A DNA stretch of 21,969 nt from DATJFH01 sp035495815 (lineage in GTDB: Bacteria; Acidobacteriota; Terriglobia; Bryobacterales; Bryobacteraceae), in NCBI GenBank assembly GCA_035495815.1, contig DATJFH010000122.1:1-21969 (forward strand), read 5' to 3'. The notes beneath the pieces are model-generated. The model was given only the letters and a program-made list of their open reading frames with translations, searched no databases and was not told where the DNA came from. The position numbers and the translations under genes were made by a program. Positions 1 to 5,963 of the stretch are shown one piece after another; positions within the stretch are counted from its first letter, which is position 1, and each line of letters starts with the position of its first letter.

Positions 1-19
1 CCCGTTCCAACAGCGCCAT
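1..19 (-). CDS. 5' end of an unidentified gene, possibly PspA/IM30 (partial)
   Basis: Only the first six codons are in the window (Met-Ala-Leu-Leu-Glu-Arg), read leftward from an ATG at 17-19. A strong Shine-Dalgarno (AAAGGAG) lies about seven bases upstream in the 49-base gap after the flotillin stop, so this is very probably a real fourth gene of the flotillin operon. Many PspA/IM30 envelope-stress proteins begin MALLER or MGLLDR, and PspA genes often sit with flotillin and NfeD-like genes, so PspA is the leading guess. Six residues cannot prove it. Confidence 0.55.
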
Positions 20-68
20 GATCTTTGCTCCTTTCCTCTGAGTGACCGCCGCCGGCAGCCGGTTTGTC

Positions 69-1556
69 CTAGTCGCCGGCGGCCGCCGCCGGAACAACCG
101 GCTTGGGCGGTTTGTTCTCTCCAATCGTCTGGACCTTGCCGAGCAGGTCCGACATCTTCATTCCGGACAGCGTTTCAAACAGGGCCGGAATCTTGGCGGC
201 CATCGCCGCCATGTCGCCGGTGATCTGGCTCATTCCAGCGTGGTGGCCGTTGCCGGTCGAGACGATGGTGATCTTATCGACATTGGCCAGCGGCGCGGCC
301 AGCGCCCGGACCACTTCAGGCATGTTGGTAATGAGCTTGTCGACCACCGCGGCCTCGTTCCACTCCTGGTAGGCCTCGGCCTTGACGTTCATGGCGCGGG
401 CTTCGGCGTCGCCCTTCTTGAACGTGATTTCGGCTTCCGCCTCGCCTTCGGCGCGGATGGCGGACGCGCGGCCTTCGGCTTCGAAGATGCGGCGCTGCTT
501 TTCGGCCTCCGCCAGCGTCTCGATGCGGCGGCGTTCGACTTCGGCGGCCTTGAGAACGGTGGCGATCAGCTCGCGCTCCCGGCGCTGGATCTCGGCCTCC
601 TGCACCTTGATCTGCTGCTCTTTCTCGATCTGCTGCACCTTCACGGATTCTGCCACGAGCTGCTGCTGCATGATGTGGGTCTGGATTTCGTAAGTCTTGT
701 CGGCCTGCGCCTGCTGGCGCTTGACGGCTTCGAGATAGGATGCGCGTTTGACTTCGAGGTCGCGCTGGGCTTCGGCCTGCTTGGCCTGGGAGAGGGTCTC
801 GGCCAGCACCCGCTCCTGGTCCGCACGGGTAGTCGCGATGGCCGATTCGCGTTTGGCTTCGGCTTTTTTGATGGCGGTGTCGCGTTCGGCTTCGGCGATG
901 GCTATGTCGGCGTCGCGAATGGCTTCCGCGGTGGCCTTGTCGGCGTCGCGCTTGATGCGGGCGATGTCGGGCCGGCCCATGTTGGTGATGTACTCGTTCT
1001 TGTCGCGGACCTCCTTGATCGTGAAGGAAATCACTTCCAGTCCCATCTTGTCCATGTCGCCGGCGCAGGTGCCGCGCATGCGGTCGCCGACCATTTCCGG
1101 CTGTTTGACGATTTCCTCGACGGTCAACTGGCCGATGATGCCGCGCAGGTGGCCTTCCATGACGAGGCGGATGAGACCTTCGCGCTGGGCGTCGGTCTTG
1201 GTGAGGAACTGTTCGGAGGCCGTGATGATCGACTCCGGATCGCTCTTGACCTTGATCTGCGCCACCGCTTCCACGGTAACGGCGACGCCCTGGCCGGTGT
1301 AGAGATCCTGCTGCGGCGCGACATCGAACGACATCAGCTGCAGGGACAGCTCGCGGCAGCTTTCCACCATGGGGAAAATCACCGTGCCGTGACCCTTGAC
1401 GACGCGCGTGCCGCGGAATCCGTAGACCACCAGGGCTTCATGCGGTCCGGCCTTGCGATACAGGCGGGCGAACATCGACAGCAGGAGCAGAATGACCAGC
1501 GCCATGAGCGCGGCCATCACAAACACTCCGTTTGAAATTCCACCGAACAAGCTCAT
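69..1556 (-). CDS. Flotillin family (SPFH/band 7) membrane scaffold protein
   Basis: This 495-residue protein has the flotillin layout. An N-terminal membrane anchor (about residues 9-30) is followed by an SPFH/band-7 domain to about residue 200. A long Ala/Glu/Arg-rich coiled coil with repeated EAEA/KAEA blocks follows, and then a C-terminal oligomerisation region containing EVVRALAAPLANVDKI. Bacterial flotillins (YuaG/FloT type) organise membrane microdomains and affect membrane fluidity and the assembly of membrane complexes. The ATG at 1556 is chosen because it overlaps the stop of the NfeD-like gene as ATGA. A longer reading frame continues upstream but lies inside that gene and is not expected to be used. 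Length and domain order are normal, and the tail is Pro/Ala-rich. Family identification is secure; the client proteins are unknown. Confidence 0.93.
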   Translation of the reverse strand: MSLFGGISNGVFVMAALMALVILLLLSMFARLYRKAGPHEALVVYGFRGTRVVKGHGTVIFPMVESCRELSLQLMSFDVAPQQDLYTGQGVAVTVEAVAQIKVKSDPESIITASEQFLTKTDAQREGLIRLVMEGHLRGIIGQLTVEEIVKQPEMVGDRMRGTCAGDMDKMGLEVISFTIKEVRDKNEYITNMGRPDIARIKRDADKATAEAIRDADIAIAEAERDTAIKKAEAKRESAIATTRADQERVLAETLSQAKQAEAQRDLEVKRASYLEAVKRQQAQADKTYEIQTHIMQQQLVAESVKVQQIEKEQQIKVQEAEIQRRERELIATVLKAAEVERRRIETLAEAEKQRRIFEAEGRASAIRAEGEAEAEITFKKGDAEARAMNVKAEAYQEWNEAAVVDKLITNMPEVVRALAAPLANVDKITIVSTGNGHHAGMSQITGDMAAMAAKIPALFETLSGMKMSDLLGKVQTIGENKPPKPVVPAAAAGD

Positions 1557-2131
1557 ACCATCTCCTTTTCCTGCAGCCCCGCCAGTTCGTCCCAGCGGCG
1601 CACGTAAGCGATACCCTTCTCGTAGCGGGTGATCACGACTTCGGTTCCTTTCGGAATCGCATCTCCGTTCTCGCTGCGAGCCGCGATGGAGCGCCGCGAG
1701 CCTTGCTGTGAATAGATCATTTCGCCGGCGCCGCCGGGGCGGACGGTGGAACTGATGCGGCCGAGCGCGCCGATCGGATCGTAGTCCGCCGGATCGAGGT
1801 CGCGCTCGCTGGCGAGCAGGACCTTGGCGACGAACCAGAAGACGATGGCCGCTCCGGCGAGCCCGCTGAGAAGCGCAATCCCCAAGGCCAGCCATGCCCA
1901 GATCGAGGCATAGCGGGTGACAATGAAACCGGCTCCTCCGAACCAGGCCAGGAACGCGGCTCCGGTGCCGAAATTGATGTACGGCAGATCGCCGCCGTTT
2001 CCGTGGCCGTGCGCGTGGACGTGGCCGTGCGGCGCCCCGTGGTGCACGTGGGCATGGCCGAACAGGAAGGACGCCACGCTGAGAATCAGGCCCACCAGAA
2101 AGCACCCGAGATAGAAATCGACCCAGGTCAT
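1553..2131 (-). CDS. NfeD/YuaF-like membrane protein with OB-fold and His-rich loop
   Basis: This 192-residue protein has a membrane segment at about 5-25, hydrophobic stretches at about 57-75 and 78-106, and a soluble C-terminal region (about 118-180) that looks like the OB-fold of NfeD/YuaF proteins. NfeD-type partners are classically encoded next to flotillins and are thought to act with them in the membrane. Residues 26-43, between the first and second membrane segments, hold nine histidines alternating with Gly/Ala/Val, which suggests metal binding; that function is an inference. The ATG at 2131 has a strong GGAGG-type ribosome site and overlaps the upstream regulator stop as ATGA. Its own stop overlaps the flotillin start in the same way, so the three genes are probably translationally coupled. 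Confidence 0.85.
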   Translation of the reverse strand: MTWVDFYLGCFLVGLILSVASFLFGHAHVHHGAPHGHVHAHGHGNGGDLPYINFGTGAAFLAWFGGAGFIVTRYASIWAWLALGIALLSGLAGAAIVFWFVAKVLLASERDLDPADYDPIGALGRISSTVRPGGAGEMIYSQQGSRRSIAARSENGDAIPKGTEVVITRYEKGIAYVRRWDELAGLQEKEMV

Positions 2132-2622
2132 GACGCCCCCCTCCGGTCGCCGTTGGCCGCGGGTTTGAGCACCTGGAGTAGCCGGTCCATCAGGCCGGGC
2201 GTCTCGAGAATCGCGCCGAGCAATACCAGACAGCGGCGCGAATCCTGGTGCCGGGCGACTTCGAGCAGAGCCTGACGCACCTCCGGCTCCCGGCGAAAGC
2301 GCTCGGCGCCTTCGATCAGCCACAGATCGAGCTTGTCCTCGAGAGCGCCGAGGTCGGAGACGAGGCCGGTGTGAAAGCCTTCCGGATCGTCGACCAGGTA
2401 GCCGGGGTGGACCTTGAAAAAGCGCGCCAGCAGCAGTCGCGTGGCATTGGTGAGATGCGGCCTGGCGCCGCTCTCGATCTGCGACAGATAGGACTGGCTG
2501 ATGGTCTGGCGGCGCTCTTTCCTGACGGCGCGAACGACTTCCTGCTGCGTCATCTCGCGGTCCAGCCCGCGCAGCGCGCCTTCGACTTCGCGCAGGTACC
2601 GAATTTTCTCTCCCAGCCTCAG
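2128..2622 (-). CDS. XRE-family helix-turn-helix regulator (start uncertain)
   Basis: The protein carries an XRE/Cro-type helix-turn-helix: LGEKIRYLRE, then MTQQEVVRAV, then ISQSYLSQIESG followed by RPHLTN, with the usual recognition-helix pattern. A helical C-terminal domain of about 90 residues follows. It is the first gene of the flotillin operon and probably its regulator. The start is not settled. The frame has no ATG or GTG ahead of LGEKIR. A TTG at 2673 would put the start inside the -35 box. The ATG at 2553 would remove the first DNA-binding helix. The coordinate given uses a CTG at 2620-2622, downstream of the inferred transcription start, as a compromise; an ATT start is also possible. 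The stop overlaps the next ATG (ATGA). Confidence 0.8.
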   Translation of the reverse strand: MRLGEKIRYLREVEGALRGLDREMTQQEVVRAVRKERRQTISQSYLSQIESGARPHLTNATRLLLARFFKVHPGYLVDDPEGFHTGLVSDLGALEDKLDLWLIEGAERFRREPEVRQALLEVARHQDSRRCLVLLGAILETPGLMDRLLQVLKPAANGDRRGAS

Positions 2623-2628
2623 GGGTTT

Positions 2629-2667
2629 ATTGCGATCAGCAATTACTATATTGCAGATTGCGATCAG
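2629..2667. promoter_or_regulatory. Operator-like repeats over the regulator promoter
   Basis: The 11-base word ATTGCGATCAG occurs twice in direct orientation (2629-2639 and 2657-2667). Between them lie further ATTGC/GCAAT half-sites that form short dyads (for example GCAAT-N6-ATTGC across the -10 box). The repeats cover the -10 box and the spacer of the promoter at 2645-2673. This is what an autoregulatory XRE binding site would look like. That the neighbouring regulator binds here is an inference. Confidence 0.6.
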
Positions 2668-2673
2668 TGTCAA
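2645..2673 (-). promoter_or_regulatory. Sigma-70 promoter of the XRE/NfeD-like/flotillin operon
   Basis: On the minus strand the -35 box is a perfect TTGACA (2668-2673). A 17-base spacer follows, then TATAGT (2645-2650) as the -10 box. Transcription would start near 2638, just before the LGEKIR codons of the regulator. The near-consensus sequence suggests a strong promoter that depends on repression, in line with the overlapping repeats. Confidence 0.75.
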
Positions 2674-2682
2674 GGGGGAGGA

Positions 2683-2711
2683 GCGGGAGCTGCTCCTGAA
2701 AAAGCTCCCGC
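2683..2711. repeat. 9-base inverted repeat in divergent spacer
   Basis: GCGGGAGCT (2683-2691) is the exact reverse complement of AGCTCCCGC (2703-2711), with an 11-base loop. It lies between the regulator promoter and the start of the beta-propeller gene. It may be an operator or a leader hairpin of the propeller mRNA. No T-run follows, so it is not an obvious terminator. Confidence 0.6.
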
Positions 2712-2733
2712 GACTTGTGTATTGTGGGGGAAT

Positions 2734-3720
2734 ATGCGATACGCCTGGCCGCTGATTGCCGCGATGCTGCTGAGAACTCCGGCATTCGCACAGTTCGATT
2801 TGATTGTCGGAGAGAAGGTGTCGAGCAGCGTCGGGTTCTATCGCGCCGGCGGCGAAAGGACCGTTTCCGTGCCGGTGGGCAAGCATCCGCACGAGATGGT
2901 CCTGTCGCCGGACGGCAAGCTGCTCTACGTGTCGGATAACGGCATGCTTTGGATGACCGATCCGGGCGAGGGAGGAAACACGATCTCGATCATCGACGTC
3001 GCCCGCCGCGTCAAAACCGGAGCGATCGATCTGGGGAAGTACCGCCGGCCGCACGGTCTCGACATCGACCGCAGGACGGGAAACCTGGCGGTGACGGTCG
3101 AGAACCCGGACGGGCTGCTGCTGGTGGATCCCAAGGCGCGGAAGGTCCTGCGGTTTTACGATCTGAAAGGCGGCGTGCCGCACATGGTGAAGCTCTCGGC
3201 GGACGGACAGTGGGCGTACGCGAGCAATACCGGGACAAACGCGCTGGCGGCGATCCGGCTGGCGACCGGCGAAACGCAGCAGGTTGGGGTGGGCGCCCGG
3301 CCGCAGGGCTGCGCCCTGTCCCGGGACGGCTCGCGGCTTTATGTGACCAATTCGGACGGGAACTCGATTTCCATCGTCGATACCGCCAGAAAACAGGTGA
3401 CGGGAACGATAGAGACCGGGAAAGGTCCGGGACGCATCTGGCTTACGCCCGATGAAAAGACTTTGGTTTACAATCTTCAGGCCGGGGAGGCGGTGGGCTT
3501 TGCCGACATCCACTCTGGTAAACAGATTGCCACAGTAAAACTCCCGGGTCCTCCGTTATCACTGGTTCTTTCAGCGGATGGCGAGTGGGGCTTTGCGGGT
3601 GTGCAGTCGCTCGACAAGATCTGCGTGATTTCCGTCAACGAGCGCAGGGTTGTACGGGTGATCACGACTCCGAAGGGGGCTGGACCGGACGCCGTGATCG
3701 CGTTGGCCGGCCCGCGTTAG
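2734..3720 (+). CDS. Exported YVTN/YncE-type beta-propeller protein
   Basis: This 328-residue protein begins with a signal peptide: Met-Arg, a hydrophobic core, then an AFA cleavage motif near residue 19. About 40-residue propeller repeats follow, with motifs such as LSPDGKLLYVSDN, GNTISIIDVA, YVTNSDGNSISIVD and LVLSADGEWGFA, the hallmark of YVTN/YncE seven-bladed propellers. Such proteins are periplasmic or surface exposed; some bind DNA or ligands, but most have no assigned role. The ATG at 2734 has a GGGGG ribosome site four bases upstream. The gene diverges from the flotillin operon and may share its control region. No catalytic residues can be recognised, so the exact function is unknown. 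Confidence 0.85.
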   Translation: MRYAWPLIAAMLLRTPAFAQFDLIVGEKVSSSVGFYRAGGERTVSVPVGKHPHEMVLSPDGKLLYVSDNGMLWMTDPGEGGNTISIIDVARRVKTGAIDLGKYRRPHGLDIDRRTGNLAVTVENPDGLLLVDPKARKVLRFYDLKGGVPHMVKLSADGQWAYASNTGTNALAAIRLATGETQQVGVGARPQGCALSRDGSRLYVTNSDGNSISIVDTARKQVTGTIETGKGPGRIWLTPDEKTLVYNLQAGEAVGFADIHSGKQIATVKLPGPPLSLVLSADGEWGFAGVQSLDKICVISVNERRVVRVITTPKGAGPDAVIALAGPR

Positions 3721-3725
3721 AACTT

Positions 3726-3753
3726 CCTTAGGCATCTTAAAAGCTCCCTAAGG
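3726..3753. repeat. Inverted repeat after the beta-propeller gene
   Basis: CCTTAGG (3726-3732) pairs exactly with CCTAAGG (3747-3753) around a 14-base loop, starting five bases after the propeller stop. It could form a weak 3' hairpin or be a protein site. There is no T-run, so termination is not supported. The rest of the gap up to 3865 is AT-rich and probably holds the promoter of the next gene, but no clear boxes can be assigned. Confidence 0.35.
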
Positions 3754-3865
3754 TAAATCGCCTAACCAGGAAATGCCGTGTAATTAACGGAAAGATGGTA
3801 TTTATTGCACCGGATCGCCCGAAGAGGTCCGGCGCATGCCGTCCTCAAGGGGAGTGAGATTGACG

Positions 3866-4330
3866 ATGAACGGCGGAATCAGCATATTCGGTTTGTACGA
3901 AAGCCATTTACAGGTCGATAAGACCGTGGCGGCATTACAGTCGGAAGGGTTCGGCACAAGCGATATTTCGGTGCTGTTCCCCGAGAAACCGGTTGCGGCG
4001 GAAACGAGCGGCAAGGCTTTGGCTTTGCTGGCCGGAATTGGAGCCCTGGCGATTCCGGGGTTTGGGCCGTTCATCGTAGCGGGCCCGATTGTAGGGGCAT
4101 TGGCGGGAGCGGGAGGCAATCACGCCGGAGTAGCCGGAGCGCTCTGGGAACTGGGTTTGAGCGAGGACGAAGCCATGCGTTACGACCAGCGTATACGCTC
4201 GGGCGGGATTCTGCTTTCCGTCAATTGCCGCGACGTAGCGGGAAGCCGGCGCGCGCGGGCGATTCTCGAATCGAGCGGAGCCGCCGAGGTAGCGTCGGTG
4301 GGCGCAGCCTGCGGGGCGGGCAGGTGGTAG
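3866..4330 (+). CDS. Small stress-type protein with Gly-rich hydrophobic core (YflT/DUF-like)
   Basis: This 154-residue protein starts with an IFGLYESHLQVDKTVAAL segment resembling the general-stress YflT-type fold, in which a beta strand and a helix are used to place an 'aware of next residue' ferredoxin-like half. A Gly/Ala-rich hydrophobic hairpin follows at about 50-95 (GIGALAIPGFGPFIVAGPIV). The second half carries LGLSEDEAMRYDQRIRSGGILLSV and a helix with RRARAILESSGA. Such proteins are common in Acidobacteriota and Deltaproteobacteria as membrane-associated stress proteins of unknown mechanism. The ATG at 3866 is preferred over one at 3836 because an AAGGGGAG ribosome site precedes it and the fold begins there. 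The family assignment rests on pattern only. Confidence 0.7.
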   Translation: MNGGISIFGLYESHLQVDKTVAALQSEGFGTSDISVLFPEKPVAAETSGKALALLAGIGALAIPGFGPFIVAGPIVGALAGAGGNHAGVAGALWELGLSEDEAMRYDQRIRSGGILLSVNCRDVAGSRRARAILESSGAAEVASVGAACGAGRW

Positions 4331-4349
4331 TGTCCAGACAGGTGGACGA

Positions 4350-5963
4350 CTATTCGAAATAGCCGTTGGCCAGTTCCGGCTTGGCCTTGAGCGCCCGGCG
4401 CCAGTGGGAGCGCGCTTCCTCTTCCTCACCGAGGGCCTTCAAGGCGATTCCCAGATTGAGCAGCGCTTCAGGAAACTCCGGCGAGGCGTCCAGCGCTTCG
4501 CGATAGAAGCGGGCGGCTTCGGTGTGTTCTTCCGTCTTTTGCAGGAGCAAGCCCGTGTTGTAGAGCAACTCGGGGGTACGGTGCCCTTTCTTGATCAGCT
4601 CATGGTGCAGCCGCAGAGCTTCGGTGGTTTCACCGCACTGGAGGGCGATTCCGGCCAAGCCGCGAAGGGCCTCGACGGACGCCGGGTCCATGGACAGGAT
4701 CTTTTCAAACGCGCCGCGGGCCTGCGTCATGTCGCCCATTTTCCAGTAGGCGAGGCCGGCGTTCAATTGCGCCTCGGGCCAGTTCCGGCGCTTCTCGAGA
4801 CAGGATTCGAAGGCCTCCGCGCTACCCTTGTAATCGCCCATCTGCAGACGGACGTAGCCGATGCGGAACCGGGCATCCTCCCACTCCGGATTGCCGGCCA
4901 GCAGGCGATTGTAAACGGCGTCCGCTTCGGAGAGCTCCTGTTGTTTCTCGAGGACCAGGGCGAGATTCCACTGGGCGGTCGGGGAGTTGGGCTGTAGCTT
5001 CAGCGCCTGCTCGTAAGCTTCGCGAGCCTGCTTCCAATCGCCGAGCTCCTGCTGGGAAATGCCGAGATTCACGTAAAGCTGGGCTTCCTGGGGCTGGATG
5101 CGGATGGCGCGGGTGTAGACTTCGGCCGCCTTTTCATGATTCCCCGCCTTCTGATACGCCAGGCCGAGATTAAACCAGCCTTCGAAAGACTCCGGCGAAT
5201 AGCTGACGATGGCGGCGCAGTGCTCGGCGGCTTTTTCGTATTCCTCCGAAGCGAAGGCCACCATGGCCAGACCCTGGAGGGCGGTCAGAGAATCGGGCTT
5301 GATTTCGAGCAGCCGCTCGCAATGAGCCGACATGCTCTTGTAATCCTTGACCTCGCCGCTGAGCCAGACCAGATTGATCAGGGTTTCCTCGGAAGCGGGA
5401 TTCAGCTTGAGGATGCGCCGGTAAATCTCGGCCGCGCCTTTCAGATCCTTTTGCAGTTGCAGGGCAACCGCTTTTCCGAACAGCGCCGGCTCGAGATTGG
5501 GTTCTTTGGCCAGGACGCTCTCATAGGCCTCCTGGGCCCGTTTGGCCACGCCCAGATGAAGCTGGCAGGCGCCCAGACCGAGGTAGGCTTCTTTGCGGGC
5601 CGGATTGGCCGCCAGGGATTTTTCAAAGAACTGCGCCGCTTCCTTCCATTGTTCGGTCGCCTGGAGGCACAACGCCAGATTGAAACCGCCGTTGGGATGT
5701 TCAGGCTCGAGTTCGAGCAGCCGGCGGTAGGCGGCGGTGGCCTCTTCGAACTGCTTCCGTTCGTAGTGAATGTAGCCGATTGCGGAATAAATCTCGGCGC
5801 GTTTTTCGCCGCCGCGCAGGGCCCGCTCCAGTTCGACCAGCGCCTCGTCTCCACGTCCGTCGAGGTGCAGTGACACCGCCCGTGCGAACAGTTGCGAGGT
5901 GACCGGCTGCTGAGTGGCCGTATTGGTGTCGGCGCCGTTCGCCCATCGCTTCTGGTTACTCAT
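4350..5963 (-). CDS. TPR-repeat protein, about 15 tetratricopeptide repeats
   Basis: The 537-residue protein is almost wholly made of 34-residue TPR units, about fifteen in a row from residue 25 to the end. Recurrent motifs include NLGLAYQKAGNHEKAAEVY, NLALVLEKQQELSEADAVY and NLGIALKALGEEEEARSHW. TPR solenoids mediate protein-protein contacts. There is no signal peptide or membrane span, so it should be cytoplasmic. The ATG at 5963 has a GGAG site and overlaps the end of the upstream LamG-like gene by eight bases, which implies coupled translation and a shared role. The most likely partner is the cytoplasmic part of the membrane proteins encoded next door; this is an inference. Confidence 0.9.
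   Translation of the reverse strand: MSNQKRWANGADTNTATQQPVTSQLFARAVSLHLDGRGDEALVELERALRGGEKRAEIYSAIGYIHYERKQFEEATAAYRRLLELEPEHPNGGFNLALCLQATEQWKEAAQFFEKSLAANPARKEAYLGLGACQLHLGVAKRAQEAYESVLAKEPNLEPALFGKAVALQLQKDLKGAAEIYRRILKLNPASEETLINLVWLSGEVKDYKSMSAHCERLLEIKPDSLTALQGLAMVAFASEEYEKAAEHCAAIVSYSPESFEGWFNLGLAYQKAGNHEKAAEVYTRAIRIQPQEAQLYVNLGISQQELGDWKQAREAYEQALKLQPNSPTAQWNLALVLEKQQELSEADAVYNRLLAGNPEWEDARFRIGYVRLQMGDYKGSAEAFESCLEKRRNWPEAQLNAGLAYWKMGDMTQARGAFEKILSMDPASVEALRGLAGIALQCGETTEALRLHHELIKKGHRTPELLYNTGLLLQKTEEHTEAARFYREALDASPEFPEALLNLGIALKALGEEEEARSHWRRALKAKPELANGYFE

Noticed and set aside
42..1535. Long plus-strand open frame opposite the flotillin gene
   Set aside because: It is antisense to a well-supported flotillin with clear domains. 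Its product is a low-complexity Leu/Gly/Phe/Asp-rich string, as expected from reading GC-rich coiled-coil codons backwards.
4332..4347. Short hairpin GTCCA-N6-TGGAC between convergent genes
   Set aside because: The stem is only five bases with no T-run on either strand, so a terminator call is not justified.
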